From assembly GCA_945898095.1 (NCBI GenBank), contig CAMDHE010000015.1:1-54923 (forward strand): 54,923 nucleotides of DNA, written 5' to 3'. The notes beneath the pieces are model-generated. The model searched no databases and was not told the origin of the DNA. It was given only the letters and a program-made list of their open reading frames with translations. A program made the position numbers and the translations under genes. Source of the stretch: Roseateles toxinivorans. GTDB lineage: Bacteria > Pseudomonadota > Gammaproteobacteria > Burkholderiales > Burkholderiaceae_C. This document shows, piece after piece, positions 24,351 to 33,544 of the stretch. Numbering within the stretch: the first letter of the stretch is position 1; every line of letters begins with the position of its first letter.

Positions 24351-25865
24351 TCAGGCGCGTGGATTGAAAGGGTCGCGCATGCCGGGGCCCGAATCGATCC
24401 ACACGCTCTTGACTTCGGTGTACTCGTGGATCGCTTCACGCCCGTTTTCGCGCCCCAGGCCGCTTTGTTTCATGCCGCCGAACGGCATCGAATAGCCGGT
24501 CCGGCGATAGGTGTTGACCCAGACCGTGCCTGCCCGGATCTTCTTGATCATCCGGTTCGCGCACTTGATGTCATTGGTCCACACGCCCGCGGCCAGACCG
24601 AAGCGGGTGTCGTTGGCGATCGCGATCGCATCGGCTTCATCCTTGAAAGGAATCAGGCACAGCACCGGCCCGAATATTTCCTCGCGCGCGATCCTCATGC
24701 TGTTGCCGACATTGCCGAAGATCGTCGGCTCGACGAACAGGCCTTTCTGCAAGGCGTCCGCGGTCGGGTGCCGGCCCCCGGTCAACAACTCGGCACCATC
24801 TTCCAGACCGACCTGAATCCAGTGCATGACCTTGTCGTACTGCATGCGGCAAGACAAGGTGCCCATTTCAGAGTCGGGATGCAAGGGGTCGCCGAGCTTG
24901 ATCGCACGGGCACGCTCCACCAGGCGCTTGGCGAACTGCTCGTAGATGTCCACATGAATCAGCGCACGCGATCCGGCCAGGCAGGTCTGTCCCGTGGCAC
25001 CGAAGATGCCCGCCAGGATGCCGTTGATGGCATTGTCGAATTCCGCATCGGCAAACACGATATTGGGTGACTTGCCGCCAAGCTCGAGCGACACCCGCGC
25101 CAGACGCGATGCGGCCTCCTTCGCAACCTCGATGCCGACCGCGGTGGAGCCGGTGAATGCGATCTTGTCGACGCCGGGATGCTTGACCAGCGCCGCCCCG
25201 ACGCTGCCATCGCCTGTCACCACATTGAACACGCCTTTGGGAAAACCGGCCTTCTCGACCAGTTCGGCGAAGACCAGCGTCGACACCGGCGTGACTTCCG
25301 AGGGCTTGACCACGATCGTATTGCCTGCCGCGAGCGCCGGGCATAACTTCCAGAACAGCAAGGCGAGCGGGCTGTTCCAGGGGGTGACAGCGGCGATCAC
25401 GCCGATCGGCTCGCGCGTCGTGTAGTTGAACATGTCAGGCAAGCTGACCGGCACCGTGTCGCCATGCAGATGCTCGGCCGCACCGGCGAAGTAATAACAA
25501 AATGCCGCGAGCCCCTGGGTCTGACCCAGCACCTCGCGCATCAGCTTGCCATTCTCGAGCACCTGCACATTCGCGAGCTCCTGGAATTCGCTTTCGATCA
25601 GGTCGCCAAGCTTGCGCAGCAGGCGGGCCCGCTTGGCGGGCAAGGCGTTCGCCCAATCGCCCTGTTCGAAAGCAAGCCTGGCTGCGGCCACCGCCGCGTC
25701 CACGTCGGCTATGGTCGCAGTGGGCACACGCGCCCAGGCAAGTCCACTGTACGGATCGATGCAATCAAACCCTTGGCCATCGGCCGCATCGACCCACTGG
25801 CCATCGATATGCATCCGGTAGGACCGGAAATCGCGTTGGCGAATATCTGCGGCTTGTTCCACCAT
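24351..25865 (-). CDS. Aldehyde dehydrogenase (NAD(P)-dependent)
   Basis: A protein of 504 aa of the aldehyde dehydrogenase superfamily. AAVTPWNSPLALLFWKLCPALAAG and VKPSEVTP form the cofactor site, FTGSTAVG is the nucleotide-binding glycine motif, and the catalytic Glu is in VSLELGGKSP. The nucleophile Cys is in GATGQTCLAGSR, and the C-terminal MPFGGMKQSGLGRE is present. It is of the betaine/hydroxymuconic-semialdehyde dehydrogenase type. ATG 25865 lies immediately after the TctC-type stop, so the genes are co-transcribed with hyuAB. It probably oxidises an aldehyde produced in the same pathway. Confidence 0.92.
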   Translation of the reverse strand: MVEQAADIRQRDFRSYRMHIDGQWVDAADGQGFDCIDPYSGLAWARVPTATIADVDAAVAAARLAFEQGDWANALPAKRARLLRKLGDLIESEFQELANVQVLENGKLMREVLGQTQGLAAFCYYFAGAAEHLHGDTVPVSLPDMFNYTTREPIGVIAAVTPWNSPLALLFWKLCPALAAGNTIVVKPSEVTPVSTLVFAELVEKAGFPKGVFNVVTGDGSVGAALVKHPGVDKIAFTGSTAVGIEVAKEAASRLARVSLELGGKSPNIVFADAEFDNAINGILAGIFGATGQTCLAGSRALIHVDIYEQFAKRLVERARAIKLGDPLHPDSEMGTLSCRMQYDKVMHWIQVGLEDGAELLTGGRHPTADALQKGLFVEPTIFGNVGNSMRIAREEIFGPVLCLIPFKDEADAIAIANDTRFGLAAGVWTNDIKCANRMIKKIRAGTVWVNTYRRTGYSMPFGGMKQSGLGRENGREAIHEYTEVKSVWIDSGPGMRDPFNPRA

Positions 25866-25866
25866 G

Positions 25867-26853
25867 TCATTCAGTCATCGGGACCTTGGCATCCCGGATG
25901 AGCTTGCCCCACTGGGCTTTTTGCTGCACGAGCCAGCTGCGGAACTGCTCTGGCGAAGCGCTTGCAACCGGATCGAGCCCGGTGTCCCGCAAACGCGCGG
26001 CGTATTCAGGTTCGGCCGCAATCGCCTTCAATTCCTGATGCAGTTTGGCCACCACTTCGGCTGGCATCTTCGCCGGGCCGGCGATGCCAAGCCATGCGAT
26101 CGCCTCGAAACCCGGCACCGTTTCGGCCATGGTCGGAACATTGGGCAGCAAGGTAGACCGCTGCGGCGTTGTGACACTCAGGGCGCGCAGCCGGCCGCCA
26201 CGGATCTGTGCGAGTGGCGACGGCAATGAATCAATGAAGAAGTTGATCTGCCCGCCGATCAGATCGGTGATCGCTTGTGCCGCGCCCTTGTAGGGCACAT
26301 GCAGGAGCGTCGTGCCGGTATTCATCGCGAAGATCTCACTGATCAGATAGGGCGCGCTACCCGGGCCGAACGATCCATAGGAAATCGTGCCTGGCGCTTT
26401 CTTGGCAGCAGCAACCAGATCCGCCACGTTCTTGTACGGACTTTCTGCCGACACCACCATGGCATAGGGGAAAGAAACAATCTGCGAAATCGGCGTGAAG
26501 TCGTCGATCGGATCGAAGGGGTAATTCTTTTGCAGATGCGGCGCCACGGTGTGCACCGTGGCGGCCATCAGCAGCAAGGTGTAGCCATCAGCGGGCGCTC
26601 GCACCACGGCCATGGAGCCAATCTGCCCGGTGGCACCGGCACGATTTTCAACCAGCACCTGTTGGCCCAGCCGGGCTGACAAACGCTCGCCGAGAATCCG
26701 CGCCGTCATGTCCACCGTACCGGCAGCGGTCCAGGGCACGATCAGCTTGATCGGCTTGTTCGGGTAGGCGCCCTGCGCCATCGCAGCCGCGCCGCAGAAG
26801 GCCAGCGTCATCGCGAGCAGTCGGGGCAAGCACAGAGTTCTGGAAATCTTCAT
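25867..26853 (-). CDS. Bug/TctC-family periplasmic solute-binding protein
   Basis: A protein of 328 aa with a signal peptide (LPRLLAMTLAFCGAAAMAQGA). It has the Bug fold: YPNKPIKLIVPWTAAGTVD at the mature N-terminus and VENRAGATGQIGSMAVVRAPADGYTLL further on. Such proteins bind carboxylates and may feed a tripartite tricarboxylate transporter, or act as sensors; tctA/tctB are not in the window, as is common in Burkholderiales. Located between hyuB and the aldehyde dehydrogenase, it probably binds the substrate of this operon. Confidence 0.93.
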   Translation of the reverse strand: MKISRTLCLPRLLAMTLAFCGAAAMAQGAYPNKPIKLIVPWTAAGTVDMTARILGERLSARLGQQVLVENRAGATGQIGSMAVVRAPADGYTLLLMAATVHTVAPHLQKNYPFDPIDDFTPISQIVSFPYAMVVSAESPYKNVADLVAAAKKAPGTISYGSFGPGSAPYLISEIFAMNTGTTLLHVPYKGAAQAITDLIGGQINFFIDSLPSPLAQIRGGRLRALSVTTPQRSTLLPNVPTMAETVPGFEAIAWLGIAGPAKMPAEVVAKLHQELKAIAAEPEYAARLRDTGLDPVASASPEQFRSWLVQQKAQWGKLIRDAKVPMTE

Positions 26854-26903
26854 ATCAAAGGTCCTCGGGTTGGGTCAATTTGAACTGGGTCGAAGAGCAA
26901 AGT

Positions 26904-28574
26904 TCAGGCGGCCTCGTAACCATATCTTGTCCTGGCTTGTTCGGCGCTGATCAGTCCATTGCGCAAGTCTTGCGCCACGGCTTCGCGGCTGCGATCCCTG
27001 GGGTCGCCGTAACCACCGCCGCCGGGTATGTGGCTGACGACGCGGTCCCCCCCGCGCAATACAACCTGACGCCCCGCGTCCTGACTTTCGCCGCGGATCG
27101 ACAGAAAGCCTTTGGGCGCATCGCCGCCACCCAGCACGCCTTCCGGCGGATGGATGAAGCGGCCACCGCGAAAGCTTGCCAGCACCTCGCCCACGGGGCC
27201 GAGTTCGCCCTCGAGCAGGCGCAGCACATAGCGTTGTCCCAGACCGCCGCGGAATTTACCCGGGCCGGCCGAGTCCTCCCAGAGGGAACGCTCCTCGACG
27301 ATCACCGGCACTTCGCTTTCGATCACCTCCGCCGGCGTATTGCCCACGTTGTAGGGAAAGGCGAGGCAGGACACACCATCCTTGCCAGCCCGCGCGCCTA
27401 GGCCCCCGCTGGCCACATTGAACGGTGCAAAGTTCTCGCCATCGGCGCGTTTGCCGAACATGTACTGCCCCCACATCGGCGTAGCGCCCGCGCCGGCACA
27501 GATGCGCGTGGGTGCCGCTGGCGCGATCGCCTGGTACACCAGGTCGGGCAGAAAGTTGCCGATCGCCGTGCGGCCGAACACGGGCGCGGGGAACTTGCAG
27601 TTCAGCACGCTGCCTTCTTCGGCGATGACCTTGATCGGGCCGAGCGTGCCTTCGTTGACGGCCACGGGCAGATCGAGCATGCAGAGCACACCGAATACCG
27701 TGTAGGCGGCGGTGTATGACAGCGTGCAATTGATGGCGGGGGCGACCTGCGGCGAGCTGCCGGTGAAGTCGACGATGATTTCGTCACCCGTCACCGTGAC
27801 CGCGGTGCAGATCGTCAACGTGGCACCGCCGACGATGTCGATCAAGGCTTCATGGCGATAAGTGCCTTGCTTGAGCTTGCCAATTTCAGCACGCGTCACC
27901 TCATCGCTGCGCGCCACGATCTCGTCAGCCAGATCCTGCAGGTCGCCCGATGCAAGTTCGGCGCATAGTTCGCGGATTCGCTCGGAGCCCACATGGCAGG
28001 CCGCCACCTGCGCACCCAGATCACCAACAACGATTTCCGCAGAACGCACATTGCCGAGGATGAAGGCCAGCACATCGGTGTTGACCTGACCCTCGCGGTA
28101 ATACTTGAGCATCGGAATGCGCAAGCCTTCCTCATAGTTGTCGCGGCTCTCGGTGGTGGCGCGGCGCCCGCCGATGTCAACATGATGGCAACAGGTGATC
28201 ACGAAGCCGACAAGGCGAGCTTCATGAAAAATTGGCGCCATGATGCTCACATCGTTGTGGTGGCCGCTGCCGGCCCAAGGGTCGTTGCCGATGATCACAT
28301 CGCCCTCCTTGAGCGTGGCCGGCGGATGCGCGACGAGGAAATGACGCAACATCGCCCCAAGCGGTCCGCAAAGCCCTGGCGTGCTGTCGGGGGTCTGCGC
28401 AAGCAGGCGTGCCCTCGCATCAAACACCGCACAGCCATAGTCACCAATGTCGCGCACGACGGTGGAGAACGAGGTGCGCCGCAAGGTGGAGCCGAGCTCG
28501 CCGACGATGGAGACAAGGCGCCGCCAGTACATCTCGAGCGTGATCAGATCGATCTTCGAAGTCCTGGGAGTCAT
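26904..28574 (-). CDS. hyuB: HyuB, hydantoinase B/oxoprolinase B family subunit
   Basis: A protein of 556 aa of the hydantoinase B/oxoprolinase family. It starts with TLEMYWRRLVSIVGELGSTLRRTSFS and contains GDVIIGNDPWAGSGHHNDVSI-like metal-site sequence and the C-terminal GGGGYGDPRDR. With HyuA it forms an ATP-dependent enzyme; characterised relatives are N-methylhydantoinase, 5-oxoprolinase and the acetone/acetophenone carboxylases. Its ATG overlaps the hyuA stop (ATGA), so translation is coupled. Substrate not determinable; the nearby ggt makes 5-oxoproline one possibility. Confidence 0.92.
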   Translation of the reverse strand: MTPRTSKIDLITLEMYWRRLVSIVGELGSTLRRTSFSTVVRDIGDYGCAVFDARARLLAQTPDSTPGLCGPLGAMLRHFLVAHPPATLKEGDVIIGNDPWAGSGHHNDVSIMAPIFHEARLVGFVITCCHHVDIGGRRATTESRDNYEEGLRIPMLKYYREGQVNTDVLAFILGNVRSAEIVVGDLGAQVAACHVGSERIRELCAELASGDLQDLADEIVARSDEVTRAEIGKLKQGTYRHEALIDIVGGATLTICTAVTVTGDEIIVDFTGSSPQVAPAINCTLSYTAAYTVFGVLCMLDLPVAVNEGTLGPIKVIAEEGSVLNCKFPAPVFGRTAIGNFLPDLVYQAIAPAAPTRICAGAGATPMWGQYMFGKRADGENFAPFNVASGGLGARAGKDGVSCLAFPYNVGNTPAEVIESEVPVIVEERSLWEDSAGPGKFRGGLGQRYVLRLLEGELGPVGEVLASFRGGRFIHPPEGVLGGGDAPKGFLSIRGESQDAGRQVVLRGGDRVVSHIPGGGGYGDPRDRSREAVAQDLRNGLISAEQARTRYGYEAA

Positions 28575-30658
28575 CGCGTTTTCCTCGCGCTTGAAAGTTT
28601 GACGATGAGACTGCCGTGCAGGTCGATATGTGCCAGCGCGCCGCTGGGGATCACGGTGGTCGATTCATTCTCCTCGACGATGGCCGGCCCGGAGAATTCA
28701 ACCCCCGGCGCGATCGACGCGCGGCGGTGGATGCCGAAGTCCATCCAGTTGCGGGTGCGCGAGCAGAAGGCGCGACGCGAACCGATCTTGCCATCGCCTT
28801 GCGCCTGCGAATCAATCGCCCCCAGGTCGGTCACATGCCGCCTGGCACTTGCCGAAAGCCTGAAGCCCATGATCTCGAGTGGCGCGTCGGTAAAGATACG
28901 GCCATAAAGCTTGAGGTAACTCTTTTCGAACGAGGCCCGCAGCACGTTCGCGGCTGATGCCGCCGAGATGTCAGCCGGCAGCAAAGCGGCCACGTCATAA
29001 CCCTGGCCAAGGTAGCGCATGTCAGCGCTGAACTCATAGGCAATCGCGCCATGTGCCACCGTTTTCGGCAAACGCATCACACATTCCGCAGCCATCTCCC
29101 GCTGGACCTGCTCAAGCAACTCCGCCGTGACATGACTCAACAGCACGCGCCGCGAACGCACGGCGTCATAACTGACCGGCGCGACGATCATGCCAAAAGC
29201 TGCAGCCACCCCGGCGCGCGGCGGAATCAGCACGGTTTCGATGCCGAGTCTGGCCGCCAGATCGCAGGCATGGACCGGTCCGGCGCCGCCGAAACCCACT
29301 AGCGCACAGGATCGCGGGTTCTCGCCCTTTTCACTCACATAGGCCTTGGCCGCAGAGGCCATGTTCTCGTTGACGATGGCGTGGATGCCGAACGCCGCTT
29401 CCTCCACCGAAATGCCCAAGGGTTCAGCAAGAACCATCTTGATGGCATTTTCGGCCGCAGCCTTGTCGAGCTTCATGCGCCCGCCCAGAAAATGGTCGGC
29501 ATCAAGATAGCCAAGCACCAGGTCGGCATCCGACACGGTCGGGTTCGTGCCACCCTGGCCATAGCAGGCGGGGCCGGGTACGGCTGACGAACTTTCGGGG
29601 CCGACCTGCAGCGTGCCGACCTTGGTGCGGCGCGCGATGCTGCCGCCACCGGCACCGATCTCGATCAGGTCGACGACCGGAATGCGCACGGGAATACCGC
29701 TGCCGGGTTTGAAGCGGTGCACATGCGCCACTTCAAAGTCGTTGGTGCGCAGGGCCTTGCCGTTTTCGACCAAGGCGAGTTTGGCTGTCGTACCCCCCAT
29801 GTCGAACGCGAGGACCTTGTCGAGATGGGCGAGTCGGGCGAAATGCGCGGCCCCGAGCGTTCCGGCAGCGGGGCCCGATTCGATGATCTGGACCGGGAAT
29901 TCGCGCGCGAATCCGACCGAGTTGATGCCGCCGCTTGACTGCATCAGCAGCAACTCGCCGCTGAAGCCCAAAGTCTTCACGCGTTCTTCAAGCCGGGTGA
30001 GGTAACGCGCTGTCACCGGTTTGGCATAGGCATTCAGCACCGTGGTGGTGGTGCGTTCGTATTCCTTCATCTCGGGCAGCACGTCACTGGACAGAGTGAT
30101 CGCCACATCCGGCGCAAGGTCCCGCACCAACTCGCCGATGCGCCGCTCATGGGCGGGATTGGCGTAGGAATGCAAGAGGCAAACCGCAATCGATTCGCAA
30201 CCCTGCGCCTTCAGCCCCTCAACCGCCATGCGGACCGTGGCTTCGTCGAGCGGCTCGAGCACAAGGCCAGTGGCATGCAGTCGCTCCGTCACTTCCATGC
30301 GCAGGTAGCGGGGCACCAAGGGTTCGGGAAATTCGATCTGCAGGTCATAGGCATCGAATCGCTTCTCGCGGCCGATTTCGAGCACATCGCGAAAACCCCG
30401 GGTGGTGATCAAGCCTGTTTTCGCCCCTTTGCGTTCGATCACGGCATTGATCACCAGAGTGGTGCCGTGGATCATGACGTCGATGGCTGCGGCAGTTCGG
30501 CCCTGGCGGCGGGTGAGTTCGGATACGCCGATTTCGATCGCCAGGGACGGATCTTCTGGCGTGGTGAGGCATTTGAAAACCTCGACCCGGCCACTCGATT
30601 CGTCGACTTCGACGAAATCGGTGAAGGTGCCACCGATGTCGCTGCCGAGGGTGATCAT
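28571..30658 (-). CDS. hyuA: HyuA, hydantoinase A/oxoprolinase A family subunit
   Basis: A protein of 695 aa with the ASKHA-like ATP site: GSDIGGTFTDFVEVDE at the N-terminus and LAFDMGGTTAKLALVENG in the middle. SALVGFGGAGPVHACDLA-type sequence (CALVGFGGAGPVHA) follows. The family activates an amide or ketone with ATP. ATG 30658 is preferred over 30685 because the domain begins at once and GGAG lies upstream at 9 bp. It is the first gene of a four-gene operon hyuA-hyuB-tctC-aldehyde dehydrogenase facing a LysR gene. No third small subunit, as in acetone carboxylase, is present. Confidence 0.92.
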   Translation of the reverse strand: MITLGSDIGGTFTDFVEVDESSGRVEVFKCLTTPEDPSLAIEIGVSELTRRQGRTAAAIDVMIHGTTLVINAVIERKGAKTGLITTRGFRDVLEIGREKRFDAYDLQIEFPEPLVPRYLRMEVTERLHATGLVLEPLDEATVRMAVEGLKAQGCESIAVCLLHSYANPAHERRIGELVRDLAPDVAITLSSDVLPEMKEYERTTTTVLNAYAKPVTARYLTRLEERVKTLGFSGELLLMQSSGGINSVGFAREFPVQIIESGPAAGTLGAAHFARLAHLDKVLAFDMGGTTAKLALVENGKALRTNDFEVAHVHRFKPGSGIPVRIPVVDLIEIGAGGGSIARRTKVGTLQVGPESSSAVPGPACYGQGGTNPTVSDADLVLGYLDADHFLGGRMKLDKAAAENAIKMVLAEPLGISVEEAAFGIHAIVNENMASAAKAYVSEKGENPRSCALVGFGGAGPVHACDLAARLGIETVLIPPRAGVAAAFGMIVAPVSYDAVRSRRVLLSHVTAELLEQVQREMAAECVMRLPKTVAHGAIAYEFSADMRYLGQGYDVAALLPADISAASAANVLRASFEKSYLKLYGRIFTDAPLEIMGFRLSASARRHVTDLGAIDSQAQGDGKIGSRRAFCSRTRNWMDFGIHRRASIAPGVEFSGPAIVEENESTTVIPSGALAHIDLHGSLIVKLSSARKTR

Positions 30659-30720
30659 TGCTTTTTTCTCCGCCCATGTTTCCATGGCGCGAGTCTATTT
30701 TTTCCTGCGCCGGCGCGAAA

Positions 30721-30760
30721 CCTCATTTGAAGCAAAGTCCATTTAAACTATTTGTTACAT
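30721..30760. promoter_or_regulatory. AT-rich divergent promoter region hyuA/lysR with possible LysR site
   Basis: The 131-bp gap between the divergent genes has an AT-rich core with an imperfect dyad, CAAAGT...ACTATTTG (30733-30754), the size and place expected of a LysR binding site. The dyad is weak, so this is a guess from position. Confidence 0.35.
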
Positions 30761-30789
30761 ACCCCTCAACTGCTTCCTTCAATCTTGCC

Positions 30790-31791
30790 GTGGACAAACT
30801 CCGAGCCATTCAATACTTCATCGCTTCTGCCGAAGCACGCAGCTTTTCCGGTGCGGCCCGCGAACTCGATGTCAGCGTCCCCGCCATCGCGCGGCTGATC
30901 GGCTCGCTCGAAAAGAGTCTCAGCACCCAGTTGTTCGAGCGGACGGTACAGGGCATCACCCTGACAGCCGATGGCTCGGCTTACCTCGAAGCTTGCCAGC
31001 CGCTGGTAAGGCAACTCGCCGCCGCAGACGACGCCTTGCGCGGCGCTGCATCGCGCCCCTTGGGCACCTTGGTGATCGGTGCACCCGCCATCATTTCCCA
31101 GCATTGCATCGTGCCTATGTTGCCGGTTTTCCATCAACGCTACCCCGACATCGAGATCGACATTCGCACGGTCGACAAGCCTTCGGCTGCTGATGCCGAG
31201 CTGTCCGAGTTGCAAGTGCTTTATGGCTGGCCCGAGCATCCTGGTTTGATCCACCGGCGCCTCGTCAATACCCGCATGTTCATCTGTGCGTCACCGGCTT
31301 ACTGGGCAGCGCATGGCATGCCAACGCGCATCGGCGACCTCGCAAGCCATCCCTGCCTGCTGTTCCGCGACCAGGAAGGCACGGTCATCGACTACTGGGC
31401 GCATGAGTTTGGCGGCATCAAGGAAGCTGTCACTGTCAACGGCTGGCTTGTCAGCAACCACCGGGATGTCATCCTCGATGCCGCGATTGCCGGGCTCGGT
31501 GTTGCGCGCTTCACCGATGTTTCGGTCTTGCATGCGATCAAGGCCGGTCAACTCGTGCCCGCGCTGATCGAATGGGAGTCGCGCCATGCCCCGCCGATCA
31601 ACCTACTCTACCGCGCGAGCCAGCGTCGACTGCCGCGTGTGCGCTTGATGATCGATTTCCTGCTTGAAATGTTCCAGAAAATGGATGCCGATCGTCTGCC
31701 GGGCATGCGCGTGACCTTGCCGCCGGAACGCCCCCCTTGGTACCGGCGGCGGCATGGTCGGGCATCGTCAACGCCGAGAGACAAGGGCTGA
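30790..31791 (+). CDS. LysR-family transcriptional regulator
   Basis: A protein of 333 aa with the LysR winged helix at the N-terminus (KLRAIQYFIASAEARSFSGA, then LIGSLEKSLSTQLFERT) and a periplasmic-binding-protein-like effector domain. The start is GTG 30790, where homology begins; an open stretch upstream shows no family similarity. It is transcribed away from hyuA, the usual layout for autoregulated LysR activators of a neighbouring catabolic operon. The last 30 residues (PPERPPWYRRRHGR region) are an unusual basic tail. The 205 bp after it hold only a short GCCCAA/TTGGGC stem (31891-31921) and no gene. Confidence 0.92.
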   Translation: MDKLRAIQYFIASAEARSFSGAARELDVSVPAIARLIGSLEKSLSTQLFERTVQGITLTADGSAYLEACQPLVRQLAAADDALRGAASRPLGTLVIGAPAIISQHCIVPMLPVFHQRYPDIEIDIRTVDKPSAADAELSELQVLYGWPEHPGLIHRRLVNTRMFICASPAYWAAHGMPTRIGDLASHPCLLFRDQEGTVIDYWAHEFGGIKEAVTVNGWLVSNHRDVILDAAIAGLGVARFTDVSVLHAIKAGQLVPALIEWESRHAPPINLLYRASQRRLPRVRLMIDFLLEMFQKMDADRLPGMRVTLPPERPPWYRRRHGRASSTPRDKG

Positions 31792-31996
31792 CCCGCCACA
31801 AGTTCAACCCATGATGTAACGGCAAGCCATGACCCTTCATGCCTCGCTTTCAAAACCGACAGGCGGCGCAGCGTTAGGCACCAGGACATCGCCCAAGGCC
31901 GCGCCTGGCGTCCAGTTGGGCCATCGCGTCGCGCATGAAGCCCTTATCGAGGCCCAGGCAGGTCATTCACAACCTGGCTTCCCACCTTCGTCCGGT

Positions 31997-32704
31997 CTAC
32001 ACCCGCAGCCGCTCCAGCAAGTCAGCACGGCTCGCGGGATCTGCGGCCTTGCCCTCGGCAATAACCTGCCCTCGCTCCAGCATGTAGAAGCGGTTCACCA
32101 GTGCGATGGCCCGCTTGATGTTCTGTTCAACCAGCAAAATCGCCATACCGTCCCGGGCCAGGCTGGCCATCAATTCGAACAATTCGTCGACGATCATCGG
32201 CGCCAAGCCTTCAGTCGGCTCATCGATCAAGAGCATCCTGGCCTCGCCCACCAGCGTTCTGGCGATTGCCAGCATCTGCTGCTCGCCGCCGGACAGCGTC
32301 GTGCCCATCTGCTGACGGCGCTCTGCCAACCGGGGGAAGCGCTGGTAGGTCTCCTCTAGCTTTCGCAGAGAGTCAGTTCGAGTTCGGCCCGGGGCTTGCA
32401 TAAAGCCCAGGCACAAATTTTCCTCGACCGTCAGGCCCGGAAAAATGCGCCGGTCCTCAGGTACCAGTCCGATACCAAGCCGGCAGATCTGCTCTGAGGG
32501 CAACCCTTTCAAGACCTGCCCTTCGAAGCGCAGTTCGCCAGCAGACGGCTCGACCCAACCGGCGATCGTCTTCATCACGGTCGTCTTGCCAACACCATTG
32601 CGGCCGAACAGGCCGACGACCTCGCCCGCACCGACCCGCAGCGTGATGCCCTGCAGCACATGGCTGAGGCCGTAATGGGTGTGAACCTGCTTCAATTCCA
32701 GCAT
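31997..32704 (-). CDS. livF: LivF-type ABC transporter ATP-binding protein (importer 1)
   Basis: An ATPase of 235 aa: Walker A GRNGVGKTT, ABC signature LSGGEQQM, Walker B ARMLLIDEPTEGL. Family features of LivF are present (LELKQVHTHYGLSHVLQGI). The start is placed at ATG 32704 with AGGA upstream; a GTG 21 bp earlier is less likely. It is the last gene of the long minus-strand operon, 87 bp after livG. It powers uptake of an amino acid or, as often in aromatic-degrading bacteria, an aromatic acid. Confidence 0.93.
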   Translation of the reverse strand: MLELKQVHTHYGLSHVLQGITLRVGAGEVVGLFGRNGVGKTTVMKTIAGWVEPSAGELRFEGQVLKGLPSEQICRLGIGLVPEDRRIFPGLTVEENLCLGFMQAPGRTRTDSLRKLEETYQRFPRLAERRQQMGTTLSGGEQQMLAIARTLVGEARMLLIDEPTEGLAPMIVDELFELMASLARDGMAILLVEQNIKRAIALVNRFYMLERGQVIAEGKAADPASRADLLERLRV

Positions 32705-32791
32705 GACATGTTCCTGCTCGATCACTTGATTTGAACTTGCGCCAGCCCCGCGCAGCGGCGTTGATACCGGGCTGTTGCCCTTGCCTGACCG

Positions 32792-33544
32792 TCAATGGCT
32801 CGGGCCGAAATAGGCTGCCTGCACTTCCGGATTGGCGCGCACGGTAGCCGGATCGCCTTCAGCCAGCTTTTGCCCCTGTTGCATCACGATGACATGATCG
32901 GAGAGGTTCATCACCAGCTCGACGTCATGTTCAACCAGCAAGATGCTCAATCCATGCTCGCGCGCCAGGCCCCGGATCAAGACCTCGGTCTGCTTCGTTT
33001 CGAAATGGCTCATGCCCTGGGTTGGTTCATCGAGCAGCAGCATGCGCGGCCTTGCGGCCATTGCCACGGCAATTTCCAGCCGGCGCTGTTCGCCATGTGA
33101 CAGATTGCCGGCCAGTTCATTGGCCTTGGCGGACAGGTCGAACTGGCCGATCAAATCGTCAACACGCGCCATAGCAAGTCGACTGCTCGAAAGCGGCCGC
33201 AGCAGCCCGCGGCCTTGCTCGAGAAACTGGGCCGCCAAGCGCAGGTTTTCGCGCAAGGACAGCTCGAAAAACAGATTGGTGATCTGGAATGAACGCGCCA
33301 ACCCGGCTTTGAGCATTCGATTGGGCGCGACTCCGGTCACGTCCATGCCGCCAAAGCGAACGCTCCCGGCAGTCGGCTGCAGCGCACCGCTGATAAGGTT
33401 GAACAAGCTGCTCTTGCCGGCCCCGTTCGGGCCGATCAAGGCGGTGATCGCACCCTGCTGCGCATCGAAGCTGACCTGGTTGACTGCATACATGGCGCCG
33501 AAGCGAACGCTCAAGCCCTGCACTGACAGGATCGGACTATTCAT
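32792..33544 (-). CDS. livG: LivG-type ABC transporter ATP-binding protein (importer 1)
   Basis: An ATPase of 250 aa: Walker A GPNGAGKSS, signature LSHGEQRRLE, Walker B ARPRMLLLDEPTQGM. The LivG-specific C-terminal segment (VRANPEVQAAYFG) is present. The ATG overlaps the livM stop (ATGA). It forms the second nucleotide-binding subunit with LivF. Confidence 0.94.
   Translation of the reverse strand: MNSPILSVQGLSVRFGAMYAVNQVSFDAQQGAITALIGPNGAGKSSLFNLISGALQPTAGSVRFGGMDVTGVAPNRMLKAGLARSFQITNLFFELSLRENLRLAAQFLEQGRGLLRPLSSSRLAMARVDDLIGQFDLSAKANELAGNLSHGEQRRLEIAVAMAARPRMLLLDEPTQGMSHFETKQTEVLIRGLAREHGLSILLVEHDVELVMNLSDHVIVMQQGQKLAEGDPATVRANPEVQAAYFGPSH

Noticed and set aside
26904-30658. Acetone carboxylase
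   Set aside because: The small third subunit is absent and the context (TctC-type protein, aldehyde dehydrogenase, LysR) does not point to acetone.
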